Positions 25,037-33,353 of a stretch of 39,144 nt of DNA are shown in pieces. Under the pieces are notes generated by a model. It did not search any database and had not been told where the DNA came from. It saw only the letters and a list, made by a program, of their open reading frames with translations. The DNA comes from JBJELF01 sp051879015. GTDB lineage: Bacteria > Bacillota > Clostridia > Lachnospirales > Lachnospiraceae. The stretch spans positions 1 through 39,144 of the forward strand of contig JBJELF010000123.1 in NCBI GenBank assembly GCA_051879015.1, read 5' to 3'. Both the position numbers and the translations under genes were made by a program. How positions within the stretch are numbered: position 1 is the stretch's first letter; every line of letters begins with the position of its first letter.

Positions 25037-25384
25037 TTATTTTACAACTTCCTTAACCTTAGCAGACTTACCAACTCTCTGTCTCAGATAGTTCAACTTA
25101 GCTCTTCTTACCTTACCAGGTCTAACTACTTCAACCTTCTCTACACTTGGAGAATGTACTGGCCAAGTCTTCTCTACGCCAACACCATTAGAAATTTTTC
25201 TTACGGTAAATGTCTCACGAACACCGCCGCCCTGTCTCTTCAATACAGTACCTTCAAATACCTGAATACGCTCACGGTTTCCTTCTTTGATCTTTGCATA
25301 AACCTTAACAGTATCACCTACACGGAAGCTATCTACAGATTCCTTCAACTGCTCTGCTTCTAAATTCTTAATAATCTCGCTCAT
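25037..25384 (-). CDS. rplS: 50S ribosomal protein L19
   Basis: L19 of the large subunit, at the interface with the 30S subunit. The 115 residues match the family, with the diagnostic FRVGDTVKVYAKIKEGNRER near the start, FTVRKISNGVGVE in the middle, and the basic tail RAKLNYLRQRVGKSAK. TTAGGAGG precedes the ATG. It has its own promoter, a leader that may fold, and a terminator. Confidence 0.97.
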   Translation of the reverse strand: MSEIIKNLEAEQLKESVDSFRVGDTVKVYAKIKEGNRERIQVFEGTVLKRQGGGVRETFTVRKISNGVGVEKTWPVHSPSVEKVEVVRPGKVRRAKLNYLRQRVGKSAKVKEVVK

Positions 25385-25498
25385 TGTGCTTTCCTCCTAA
25401 TATTTCTGGACGTTCTTAATACAGCAATTATATTTTTTCCAAAGTCTGACCTACAGTCATTCTGTACCAGAGGACCATCTCTTTTTTCACAACTCTTG
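25385..25498 (-). ncRNA. Possible L19 leader (autoregulatory)
   Basis: The rplS transcript carries a leader of about 110 bases containing GGTCCTCTGGTACAG, TGACTGTAGGTCAGAC and further short complementary stretches. Firmicutes commonly have an L19 leader in this position. My assignment is by position and base-pairing potential, not by a model match. Confidence 0.4.
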
Positions 25499-25499
25499 A

Positions 25500-25529
25500 A
25501 CTATATCACAATCTCTGGCAAAATGTCAA
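25500..25529 (-). promoter_or_regulatory. rplS promoter
   Basis: On the minus strand: TTGACA, 18-bp spacer, TATAGT, giving a leader of about 110 bases. Confidence 0.7.
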
Positions 25530-25537
25530 GCATTTTC

Positions 25538-26941
25538 TCAATTAACTTCACCTTTTTTTCGTTTTTCTTCAATTAGTTTCCCATTCTCCACTAACTCTCG
25601 GATACGCCCAACAAAGCCTGGTATCGTATGATAGGGCAGTTCTGCGATGTATTCTGGTGCATAATATAGAACTGCCGTATGGAAAACTCCTCCCTCTATC
25701 ATTGCATTAATTTTCCAGCAAACCGCTGGACGCTCCATATCTGGATGTTCCACATATAGTTCCATATGCTGATGTTCCTTGTCATAATAGAAATTAACCA
25801 TATAACCCGGACAGCTTCGACTGATGTTAATGCGGTCTCCTGCTCTTCGCGGCAGATTTCCAAAGACCTCCGACATTTTCAAACGCACCCATCCGTACAC
25901 CAACTGTACACTGCGGTTAAAAACCTCACCAGATGAAATTCCCTCAACCCACTCATTACACATGATATGCTCCTTCGGGCGCGCAAGCCGTGGAATATAA
26001 AAGTGCAGACTCTGCAGCGGATTTCTCTGAAAATATTCTTCTATTTCTTTATTGTGAACTAAATACTTGTTCATCACATACAAAACAGTATGACTGGTCA
26101 AACGATAATTTACTGCTTTTCGCTCTTCCAACAGCACTGATACAAAATCTGCTCGGGAACATTTAAAAAATTTTTTTCCGACGATACCATTATACTCTTC
26201 GTCATAGCTATTTAATATATCCAACAACTCAGCGGCTATTTCTTCTTCTTCAATCATGACACGATACTTTGTGCGCAGCATCTGTGGCCAATTGCGATTT
26301 TTATAATGAAAATAAGATAATTCGTCAAAAATTTGTACTAAGGTCCAATCATTTAACTCCAGAGTGGCCAGCAAACCATTCATCATGCGGGACAATTCCT
26401 CGTTTCCGCTGAAAATACGCCCATCCCCATTTTTACAGTTTTTATAGCGCATATCATGTTCAATTTCATGCCAGCCCTCAAACAACATGGTACGCAACTG
26501 AATTTCTAAGGTAGTATCCACTGGCATATCGCCAATACCTGAATGAAAAATTCCCTCCAACACCGCAGGTACTCGCACCACAGCATTGTGTTTCATCGAA
26601 TGAAAAGAATCCACGCTGTGCTCATTTTTACTCCATTCTATTACTTCCAGATTTTTATTTAATATTTTTTCGCATACCTTAATATCATCCTCAAAATAAC
26701 ATACAATTCGTATTCCGACTACATCCTGTACCAGCTTACCACCGTTTTCATATTTTCCAGTCTGCAGCTTTAAGGTCAGCGATTTATCGGTCTTGACACG
26801 ACTAAAAATACGAAAATAAAGTCCACATTTCCCCATTAAAGACTCTATTTCCTTGTGCATCTTGGTACGCACTTCCTCTAAATTGGTTCGGCTTATTTCT
26901 CGACGCACTTCCTCTAAGGTTGGATGACTCCAATCTGCCAT
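25538..26941 (-). CDS. RelA/SpoT-type synthetase-domain protein with unrecognised C-terminal half
   Basis: A 467-residue soluble protein. Residues about 40-170 fit the RelA/SpoT nucleotidyltransferase fold. FSRVKTDKSLTLKL (46-59) matches the ATP-binding RxKxxxSxxxK pattern. QDVVGIRIV (72-80) carries the metal-binding Asp73, and LEIQLRT (145-151) the second acidic residue, Glu146. The acceptor (G-loop) region reads SFHSMKHN instead of the usual GYxSxH. No HD hydrolase, TGS or ACT domain is present. Residues about 230-460 match nothing I recognise. A (p)ppGpp synthetase is the first guess; a toxin-like or RNA-pyrophosphorylating relative is possible. GGAGG precedes the ATG and the promoter has a palindrome over its -35 box. 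Confidence 0.75.
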   Translation of the reverse strand: MADWSHPTLEEVRREISRTNLEEVRTKMHKEIESLMGKCGLYFRIFSRVKTDKSLTLKLQTGKYENGGKLVQDVVGIRIVCYFEDDIKVCEKILNKNLEVIEWSKNEHSVDSFHSMKHNAVVRVPAVLEGIFHSGIGDMPVDTTLEIQLRTMLFEGWHEIEHDMRYKNCKNGDGRIFSGNEELSRMMNGLLATLELNDWTLVQIFDELSYFHYKNRNWPQMLRTKYRVMIEEEEIAAELLDILNSYDEEYNGIVGKKFFKCSRADFVSVLLEERKAVNYRLTSHTVLYVMNKYLVHNKEIEEYFQRNPLQSLHFYIPRLARPKEHIMCNEWVEGISSGEVFNRSVQLVYGWVRLKMSEVFGNLPRRAGDRINISRSCPGYMVNFYYDKEHQHMELYVEHPDMERPAVCWKINAMIEGGVFHTAVLYYAPEYIAELPYHTIPGFVGRIRELVENGKLIEEKRKKGEVN

Positions 26942-26988
26942 ATGTATCCTCCAATCATTTATTTTGGTAGATTATCAACCAAACGAGT

Positions 26989-27027
26989 ATTTTACCATAT
27001 TTTGCACAAAATGGCAATTACCATTTT
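26989..27027 (-). promoter_or_regulatory. Promoter and palindromic operator of the RelA/SpoT-like gene
   Basis: On the minus strand: TTGCCA, 17-bp spacer, TAAAAT. The -35 box lies inside a 20-bp near-perfect palindrome (AAAATGGCAATTACCATTTT on the plus strand, 27008-27027). This suggests repression at the promoter by a dimeric regulator. Confidence 0.6.
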
Positions 27028-27062
27028 TTGATTTTTTATATTCTTTTCCATTCATCACTGAC

Positions 27063-27093
27063 TTATCATGGAGTCAAAATGCCTTTTGAACCC
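27063..27093. repeat. Intergenic repeat, short form (copy 4)
   Basis: Plus strand: TTATCATGGAGTCAAAATGCC then TTTTGAACCC, the same core as at 7806-7823 and 17601-17626 with a degenerate TGATACC part. It encodes the last eight residues (GSKGILTP) and the stop of the HD hydrolase. Confidence 0.55.
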
Positions 27094-27629
27094 AACATTA
27101 TTTGATGAAACAGCATCTTATACTCGAGCTCCACTTCCGAAAAACTCTGATTCTGGCGAAATGTAAAATTTGGCTTTGAAGCGAGTCTTGGAGCTATATC
27201 TGACAGATACTCTCCCATAAAGAAAGCAAATTCATAATACAGCAGGGCATCATCAATTTCTTTTACTTTTTTTTCTTCTTCTGAAGTTAATCCGCCCAGA
27301 TACTTTGTGTAAATCACATGGAGCAGTTGGTTTTCCACTGCTTTATATTGGGTCAGTACTGCCTTAACTGGTCTAGTGATATCCGCCAAATAGGCCTCCG
27401 AAGCATCATGCAGCAGACAGGCTAACTGCACACGTGCAGTCTCCCCTCTTTCCTTTGCCTCCTGGGCACACTCAATACAATGCTGTGCCACAGAATGAAA
27501 AGCAGGAAAATGACCATTTGCTCTCGTCATATAAGACAGCGCATGTGCAATATCTTCTATGGAAATCAAATCAGCATCCGGATTAACTGGGTCAATATGA
27601 ATTTTACTGAAGGTTGTAATATAAGACAT
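27066..27629 (-). CDS. HD-domain phosphohydrolase
   Basis: A 187-residue soluble HD-superfamily protein. The N-terminal block ITTFSKIHIDPVNPDAD followed by IEDIAHALSYMTRANGH is typical of the YfbR-like/phage-type HD hydrolases. Metal ligands: His in FHSVAQH (45-50), the HD pair in CLLHDASEAYL (His74, Asp75) and an Asp in EIDDALLYY (126-127). Relatives hydrolyse nucleoside monophosphates or other phosphoesters; it is not the SpoT-type HD. It precedes the RelA/SpoT-like gene by 124 bases, but that gene has its own promoter. The final residues are encoded in a short intergenic repeat, so the native C-terminus may have been altered. Confidence 0.82.
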   Translation of the reverse strand: MSYITTFSKIHIDPVNPDADLISIEDIAHALSYMTRANGHFPAFHSVAQHCIECAQEAKERGETARVQLACLLHDASEAYLADITRPVKAVLTQYKAVENQLLHVIYTKYLGGLTSEEEKKVKEIDDALLYYEFAFFMGEYLSDIAPRLASKPNFTFRQNQSFSEVELEYKMLFHQIMLGSKGILTP

Positions 27630-27665
27630 ATCAAATTCCTTTCTCCATCCAAAATAGTTATCGAG

Positions 27666-27699
27666 TAAAAAAACGCAGAAAATAATCTCTCTGCGTTTT
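27666..27699 (-). terminator. Terminator of the glycosyltransferase gene
   Basis: AAAACGCAG (27670-27678) pairs with CTGCGTTTT (27691-27699). On the minus strand the hairpin ends in CTGCGTTTTTTTAC, a clean intrinsic terminator about 75 bases after the stop. Confidence 0.85.
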
Positions 27700-27774
27700 C
27701 ACTTATGATGACCTAATTGTAACGGTTCAGTAAACAAACCTATTATAATCTATCTTATGTCAGACTCTTATTAA

Positions 27775-28719
27775 CTATTCCTCTGAGCTCAATACTTCTT
27801 TTTCAATATAAATGGGGCGATTTTTCCCCTGGATATAGGCTTTTGCCAGGTATTCTCCGATGATTCCCAACATGACCAATTGTATTCCTCCAATAAAAAG
27901 AATCAGACAGACAATAGTCGGGTATCCAGAAATCGGAATATCAAAAACTAGCTTCTGGAAAATCACCACTAACATATAAAGTACCGATAATCCCGCCGAA
28001 AGCATTCCCAAGATGGTGGCCAAATGCAGCGGAGCTGTCGTATAACCCACAATTCCTTCGACAGCATATTGAAATAATTTCCAAAAGGACCATTTGGAAG
28101 TACCGGCATTTCTCTCCTGTACTTCATAAGGCATAAAATAAGTCTCAAAACCAACCCACGAGAAAATTCCTTTCGAAAAGCGGAAATATTCGGGCATGCT
28201 CAAAATAGCCTCAATCATATTTCTCCGACAGGTGCGAAAATCGCTGGCACCAGAGACAAAATCAATATCGCATAACTTATTAATCAGTTTATAAAAACAA
28301 TTTTTGAAGAAAGTCAATACGCTACCTTCTTTTCTCTGAGCCTGATAGGCAGCTACACAGTCATACTCCTCATGCTCATCCAAAATTTTGACCATCTCCA
28401 GAACAATTTCCGGACGCTGCTGTAAATCAGCATCGATAAATGTCACCAAATCACCCCTGGCATGCTTCATGCCTGCCAAAATCCCTGCTTCCTTGCCAAA
28501 GTTTCTTGAAAACTGCACAATGGTGAGATGCGTCTCTCTGGAATGTTTTTGATAGAGTTCCTTTAATTTTTTAGCTGTACCATCTTTACTGCCATCATTG
28601 ACCATAACCAACTCATATTCAAATCCACAGTTTGCAAAGGCTTTGATGGTTTCCGCATAAAACGCTTCCACATTTTCTTCTTCATTATAACAAGGTACCA
28701 CTAACGATAATTTTATCAT
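27775..28719 (-). CDS. Family 2 glycosyltransferase, GtrB/DPM1-like
   Basis: A 314-residue enzyme with an N-terminal GT-A domain and two C-terminal membrane helices (roughly residues 220-300), the layout of GtrB-type polyisoprenyl-phosphate glycosyltransferases. LSLVVPCYNEEENVEAFY opens the domain. VTFIDADLQQRPE carries the metal-binding DxD. Such enzymes load a sugar onto undecaprenyl phosphate for modifying surface polymers; the sugar cannot be inferred. The start at 28719 is set by AAGGA about nine bases upstream. It is a single gene with its own terminator; no flippase or acceptor-specific transferase is adjacent. Confidence 0.87.
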   Translation of the reverse strand: MIKLSLVVPCYNEEENVEAFYAETIKAFANCGFEYELVMVNDGSKDGTAKKLKELYQKHSRETHLTIVQFSRNFGKEAGILAGMKHARGDLVTFIDADLQQRPEIVLEMVKILDEHEEYDCVAAYQAQRKEGSVLTFFKNCFYKLINKLCDIDFVSGASDFRTCRRNMIEAILSMPEYFRFSKGIFSWVGFETYFMPYEVQERNAGTSKWSFWKLFQYAVEGIVGYTTAPLHLATILGMLSAGLSVLYMLVVIFQKLVFDIPISGYPTIVCLILFIGGIQLVMLGIIGEYLAKAYIQGKNRPIYIEKEVLSSEE

Positions 28720-28805
28720 GATTTTTTTCCTTCTTTCACAACTCTGCAATACCGCCATATCTGCGATGTGGCTTTTTCATAGAATAGCATGCTAGTCTCA
28801 ACATC

Positions 28806-28855
28806 TTTCATTCAAGCATAAAATGTATGACTTTTTTACTTTGGTATCATAACAT
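28806..28855. repeat. Intergenic repeat, long form (copy 5)
   Basis: Plus strand: TTTCATTCAAGCATAAAATG, then TATGACTTTTTTACTTTGGTATCATAACAT. In reverse complement it matches the copy at 38395-38450 over TGATACC, AAGTCATACATTT, ATGCTTG and ATGAAA. The second hairpin arm is degenerate here. Confidence 0.7.
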
Positions 28856-28952
28856 ATTTTCTAGAAAAAACAAAGCTGTTTTTATACACTTGCGCTTCCA
28901 TTGCTTTATATCTAATTCTTTTGTCACCAAGCACATAATCTTTTCAGAAACC

Positions 28953-28982
28953 TTGACGCCGCTCCCCAAAATAGAGTATATT
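28953..28982 (+). promoter_or_regulatory. Promoter of sdaAB-sdaAA
   Basis: TTGACG, 18-bp spacer, TATATT, about 65 bases before the sdaAB start. CAAAGGAG precedes the ATG. Confidence 0.6.
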
Positions 28983-29047
28983 ACAATCAATCGATAATCA
29001 CTCAGCCAAACTTCTCGGTTTTCGGCTGTTTTACAAAGGAGCATCCT

Positions 29048-29710
29048 ATGAGTTTATTTGATATTGTAGGTCCTATCATGGTCGGTCCCTCCAGCTCTCA
29101 CACCGCTGGAGCCGCCCGCATCGGCTATCTCGCTCGTCGCCTGTTGGCAGAGCCTGTAGCAGAGGCAACTATTTTACTGTACGGTTCCTTTTTGTTGACT
29201 GGGAAAGGTCACGGCACAGACCGTGCCCTCATTGCAGGTCTTTTAGGTATGAAACCAGACGATGAGCGCATCCCCCATAGTTTTGAAATTGCCGCAGAAG
29301 AGCATTTACAATTTACCTTCGGTCCCTCTAAGCTGCTCGATGCTCATCCAAATACAGCCGAACTGCAGCTGACTGGCATCAATGGAAGAACATTAAATGT
29401 TGTTGCCTGTTCCCTCGGCGGTGGTCGAGTCCAAATCTGCCAAATTGACGGTATTGCTACCAATTTTTGCGGCGATTATCCAACATTAATTATTTATAAT
29501 GAAGATCAGCCCGGTCATGTCACTGAGGTCACTTCCATGCTCGCCCACAAATCCGTCAATATTGCTACCTTGCAGCTATTTCGTGATACCCGCGGCGGAC
29601 GAGCCGTCATGGTGATTGAATGTGACCAGGAAGTGCCACAGAAATCCATTCAGTGGCTGCGCCGCCTTGATGGCATTTTAAATGTTTCTTATTTAAGTTT
29701 GGAGGAATAA
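29048..29710 (+). CDS. sdaAB: L-serine dehydratase, iron-sulfur type, beta subunit
   Basis: Smaller subunit of the two-subunit [4Fe-4S] serine dehydratase, which turns L-serine into pyruvate and ammonia. At 220 residues it is full length. MSLFDIVGPIMVGPSSSHTAG at the start is diagnostic of the family. The C-terminal ACT domain (about 145-215) begins TLIIYNEDQPGHVTEVTS and probably senses serine. sdaAA follows after 5 bases. An AAAGGAG site lies before the ATG. Confidence 0.95.
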   Translation: MSLFDIVGPIMVGPSSSHTAGAARIGYLARRLLAEPVAEATILLYGSFLLTGKGHGTDRALIAGLLGMKPDDERIPHSFEIAAEEHLQFTFGPSKLLDAHPNTAELQLTGINGRTLNVVACSLGGGRVQICQIDGIATNFCGDYPTLIIYNEDQPGHVTEVTSMLAHKSVNIATLQLFRDTRGGRAVMVIECDQEVPQKSIQWLRRLDGILNVSYLSLEE

Positions 29711-29715
29711 ATATT

Positions 29716-30597
29716 ATGAGTTATCGCTCTTTAACATCCATTATAGCTCTTGCTCAAGAAAAAAATTTGTCTTTTTGGGAGGCTGTTGCCCAGGAAGACA
29801 TGAATGAGCGCATGGTTTCCCTTGAGGATTCCCTCAACAAAATGCTCTCTCTTTATCTTGCTATGAAGCATGCGGATGCCGCCTATGATGCCAATCTTCG
29901 CTCTCAGAGTTGTATGGTAGGTGGTCAAGGCCAAAAAATTCACGAATATTATGCATCTCAAAACACTCTCTGCGGTCCCTTTATCGGCACTGTGGTGGAA
30001 CGTGCCATCAAAATGGGGGAATCCAATGCCTGCATGAAACGTATTGTGGCAGCCCCCACTGCTGGTTCCTGTGGTGTCGTTCCGGCCGTTCTGCTCTCCA
30101 TCCAGGAACGAGAACAGAAATTAGACCTAGACATGGCAAAAGCCATGTTTGTTGCTGCTGGGGTAGGAGAAGTTATCGCCAACCGTGCTTTCATCGCCGG
30201 TGCCGCTGGAGGCTGCCAGGCAGAAATTGGCTCTGCCTCTGCCATGGCTGCCGCAGCTGCCGCTTTCCTGATGGGAGGGAACAATGATGCTATCATCCAT
30301 GCGGCTGCCCTCGCCCTCAAAAATCTCCTTGGTCTTGCCTGTGATCCCGTTGCTGGTCTGGTGGAAGTGCCCTGCGTCAAGCGAAATGTAATCGGAGCAG
30401 TCAATGCGATGACTTCCGCTGACTTAGCCCTTGCTGGCATTCGCAGCCAAATCCCACCAGATGAAGTCATCGACGCTATGAGGAGTATCGGTGCAAGCCT
30501 GCCTGCCTCCATACGAGAAACTGGTGAAGGTGGCCTGGCTGCTACCCCGACTGCCTCCAAAATCACCCAGAATCTAAAAGAAAAGATGCGCTTTTAA
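29716..30597 (+). CDS. sdaAA: L-serine dehydratase, iron-sulfur type, alpha subunit
   Basis: Catalytic subunit of the [4Fe-4S] serine dehydratase, 293 residues. Cluster-region cysteines are visible in AAPTAGSCGVVPAVL (about 113-127) and in ACDPVAGLVEVPCVKRN (about 212-228). The conserved VGGQGQKI and GPFIGTVVERA stretches precede them. AGGAGGA-like sequence overlaps the sdaAB end, and GGAGG lies shortly before the ATG. The oxygen-sensitive cluster fits an anaerobe. A hairpin follows at 30612-30646. Confidence 0.95.
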   Translation: MSYRSLTSIIALAQEKNLSFWEAVAQEDMNERMVSLEDSLNKMLSLYLAMKHADAAYDANLRSQSCMVGGQGQKIHEYYASQNTLCGPFIGTVVERAIKMGESNACMKRIVAAPTAGSCGVVPAVLLSIQEREQKLDLDMAKAMFVAAGVGEVIANRAFIAGAAGGCQAEIGSASAMAAAAAAFLMGGNNDAIIHAAALALKNLLGLACDPVAGLVEVPCVKRNVIGAVNAMTSADLALAGIRSQIPPDEVIDAMRSIGASLPASIRETGEGGLAATPTASKITQNLKEKMRF

Positions 30598-30611
30598 TTT
30601 CTGTAATATCA

Positions 30612-30646
30612 AATCCCTCTATTTCTTCTGTAAAAATAGAGGGATT
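30612..30646. terminator. Terminator between sdaAA and valS
   Basis: AATCCCTCTATTT pairs with AAATAGAGGGATT (13 bp). It lies between two convergent stop codons and may serve both; the T tail is weak on each strand. Confidence 0.7.
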
Positions 30647-30682
30647 GATTCTGTGTTATTGTATTTTAACTGAACGCTTCTT

Positions 30683-33322
30683 TTATCTCAGCGCTGCCAA
30701 TCTTTCCTGAACCTGTGCCATCATCGATTCATATTTCTCCAATTTTGCTTTCTCCTCAGCCAACTTTGCTGCAGGTGCCTTGCTCACAAACTTTTCATTT
30801 CCAAGCATCTTGCGAGAACGCTCCAGCTCTTTTACAAGCTTGGCTTCCTCTTTTTCCAAACGCTCAATTTCCTTGGCAATGTCAACCAACTCAGCAAACG
30901 GCATATAAATCACTACATCGGAAGTTACCGCTGATACCGCATCCTCTGCAATACCAGTTTTATCGGACTGAATGATTACCTCGCTGGCATAGCCCAACAT
31001 TGCAAAAAACTTCTTGCTGCTTGCAAAAATATCTCTAATATCTTCTCTGTCAGATACTACATAAACCTGAGCCTTTCTGCTTGGAGCTACATTCATAGAA
31101 GTACGTACATTTCGGATTGCTCTTACCGCAGTCTTGATGGTCTCAACAGCCTTCTCTTCTGCCGCAAAATCCCATTCCGTCTTAAATTCCGGCCACTTAG
31201 AAATCATGATGGATTCTTCCTCATCCTGCAGATTACAGAAAATTTCTTCCGTAACAAATGGAATATATGGATGAAGCATCTTTAAAGACTGAATTAATAC
31301 TGTCTTTAAAGTCCAAATAGCTGCTGCCTGAGACTTATCGCCATCCGCCCAAAGACGAGGCTTTACCATCTCGATATACCAGTCGCAGAACTCCTCCCAA
31401 ACAAAATCATATACTTTCTGTAATGCAACACCCAACTCATACTTGTCAAGCATGTCTGTTACATCCTGTGCCAAACGATTTACCTTAGAAAGAATCCACT
31501 TATCTTCCATCGTCAAATCATCTAAAGTTACATTGTCTGTGGAAGCCTTCTCCATATTCATCATAATGAAACGAGAAGCATTCCAAACCTTATTTGCAAA
31601 GTTACGGCTGGCCTCAACACGTTCCCAGTAGAAACGCATATCATTTCCAGCAGAATTTCCTGTCACCAAAGTCATACGCAGCGCATCTGCACCATATCGA
31701 TTGATTACTTCCAATGGATCAATACCATTTCCCAGAGACTTGCTCATCTTGCGTCCCTGTGCATCACGTACCAGACCGTGGAACAATACAGTATGGAATG
31801 GCGCCCTTCCAGTCTGCTCGTATCCAGAGAAAATCATACGAATAACCCAGAAGAAAATGATATCATAACCTGTTACCAATACATCTGTTGGATAGAAATA
31901 TTCCAATTCGGGAGTCTTCTCTGGCCAGCCCAAAGTAGAAAATGGCCACAAAGCAGAAGAAAACCAGGTATCCAAAGTATCTGGATCTTGCTCCATATGG
32001 GTACATCCACATTTTGGACACTTATCTGGAGCAATCTTATTTACTACCATCTCGCCGCAATCTGGGCAATAATAAGCAGGAATTCGATGACCCCACCACA
32101 ACTGTCTGGAAATACACCAGTCGCGAATATTGTCTGTCCAGTTGTAGAACGTACGATCCATATTCTCTGGAACCAGCTTAATCTCACCGCTCTTAACCGC
32201 CTCAACACATGGCTTAATCATTTCGTCCATCTTTACAAACCACTGCTGTTTAATCAATGGCTCAATCGTAGTTTTACAGCGGTCATGGATACCTACATTA
32301 TGAATATGAGGCTCTATCTTTACCAGCAGCCCCATCTCGTCCAATTCCTTGACAATGGCTTTTCTTGCCTCATAACGGTCCATACCCTGATACTTTCCGC
32401 CATTGGCATTGATGGTGGCATCATCATTCATAATATTAATTTCTGGAAGATTATGTCTCTTACCTACCTCAAAGTCGTTTGGGTCGTGAGCCGGTGTAAT
32501 CTTTACACATCCGGTTCCAAATTCCTTATCTACATAGGAGTCAGCAATAACAGGAATTTCTTTGTTTACGATTGGCAGCAACAACATCTTGCCAATCAAA
32601 TCCTGATATCGTTCATCCTCTGGATTAACAGCAACCGCAGTATCTCCCAGCATAGTCTCGGGTCTTGTAGTAGCAATCTCTACAAATCTGCCCTCCTCGC
32701 CTACGATTGGATATTTGATATGCCAGAAATATCCCTCCTGCTCCTCATGAATTACCTCGGCATCAGAGATAGAAGTCTTACATACCGGACACCAGTTTCC
32801 AATACGGCTTCCCTTGTAAATCCAGCCTTTTTCGTACAATTTAATAAATACTTCCTCAACAGCCTTCGAACAACCCTCATCCATCGTGAAACGCTCACGC
32901 TCCCAATCAGCTGAAGAACCTAACTTTTTCAGCTGATTTGTAATACGGCTTCCGTACTCTTTCTTCCAATCCCATACATGAGCCAAGAATTCCTCACGAG
33001 TCAAATCCGATTTCTCAATTCCCTGCTCCTTGAGTTTTTCAATTACCTTTACCTCAGTTGCAATTGCTGCATGATCCGTGCCAGGCTGCCACAATGTCGA
33101 ATATCCCTGCATTCTTTTATAGCGAATTAAAATATCCTGCATTGTATTGTCCAACGCATGTCCCATGTGAAGCTGACCTGTAATATTTGGCGGCGGCATC
33201 ACAATAGTAAAAGGCTTTTTACTTTTGTCTACTTCAGCGTGAAAATAATTTTTGTCCAACCAATTCTGATAAATTCTACCTTCAATATCAGCCGGGTTGT
33301 AATTTTTTTCTAATTCTTTCAT
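30683..33322 (-). CDS. valS: Valyl-tRNA synthetase
   Basis: Class-I aminoacyl-tRNA synthetase that charges tRNA-Val, 879 residues, the usual length. The HIGH motif appears as NITGQLHMGHAL at about 46-57 and the KMSKS motif as GRKMSKSLGNG near residue 525. The editing domain lies between them (ATTRPETMLGDTA). A zinc-type CPDCGEMV / CPKCGCTH pair lies at about 415-440, and the C-terminal arm is a coiled coil (EIERLEKEEAKLVKELER). The start at 33322 has AAGGAGG six bases upstream. A T-box leader upstream controls it. Confidence 0.96.
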   Translation of the reverse strand: MKELEKNYNPADIEGRIYQNWLDKNYFHAEVDKSKKPFTIVMPPPNITGQLHMGHALDNTMQDILIRYKRMQGYSTLWQPGTDHAAIATEVKVIEKLKEQGIEKSDLTREEFLAHVWDWKKEYGSRITNQLKKLGSSADWERERFTMDEGCSKAVEEVFIKLYEKGWIYKGSRIGNWCPVCKTSISDAEVIHEEQEGYFWHIKYPIVGEEGRFVEIATTRPETMLGDTAVAVNPEDERYQDLIGKMLLLPIVNKEIPVIADSYVDKEFGTGCVKITPAHDPNDFEVGKRHNLPEINIMNDDATINANGGKYQGMDRYEARKAIVKELDEMGLLVKIEPHIHNVGIHDRCKTTIEPLIKQQWFVKMDEMIKPCVEAVKSGEIKLVPENMDRTFYNWTDNIRDWCISRQLWWGHRIPAYYCPDCGEMVVNKIAPDKCPKCGCTHMEQDPDTLDTWFSSALWPFSTLGWPEKTPELEYFYPTDVLVTGYDIIFFWVIRMIFSGYEQTGRAPFHTVLFHGLVRDAQGRKMSKSLGNGIDPLEVINRYGADALRMTLVTGNSAGNDMRFYWERVEASRNFANKVWNASRFIMMNMEKASTDNVTLDDLTMEDKWILSKVNRLAQDVTDMLDKYELGVALQKVYDFVWEEFCDWYIEMVKPRLWADGDKSQAAAIWTLKTVLIQSLKMLHPYIPFVTEEIFCNLQDEEESIMISKWPEFKTEWDFAAEEKAVETIKTAVRAIRNVRTSMNVAPSRKAQVYVVSDREDIRDIFASSKKFFAMLGYASEVIIQSDKTGIAEDAVSAVTSDVVIYMPFAELVDIAKEIERLEKEEAKLVKELERSRKMLGNEKFVSKAPAAKLAEEKAKLEKYESMMAQVQERLAALR

Positions 33323-33353
33323 GTTCATCCTCCTTACATGGATGGGTATCCGC

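Larger units (their letters stand above)
28720..29047. other. Divergent intergenic region with a repeat copy and the sda promoter
   Basis: This 328-base gap separates the glycosyltransferase and sdaAB. It contains a long-form repeat (28806-28855), the plus-strand sda promoter (28953-28982), and no convincing gene. A 65-codon minus-strand frame at 28847-29044 overlaps the promoter and has no family features, so I do not call it. Confidence 0.6.

Noticed and set aside
28847..29044. Minus-strand 65-codon open frame ahead of sdaAB
   Set aside because: It overlaps the sda promoter, has no convincing ribosome binding site or family features, and sits in AT-rich intergenic sequence.
29958..30566. 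Long open frame (202 codons) opposite sdaAA
   Set aside because: It lies entirely antisense to a well-supported gene; its alanine- and arginine-rich composition is what the GC-richer reverse strand of a coding region gives.
31778..32914. 378-codon open frame opposite valS
   Set aside because: Fully antisense to a conserved synthetase; rich in tryptophan, asparagine and histidine without any domain, so a shadow frame.
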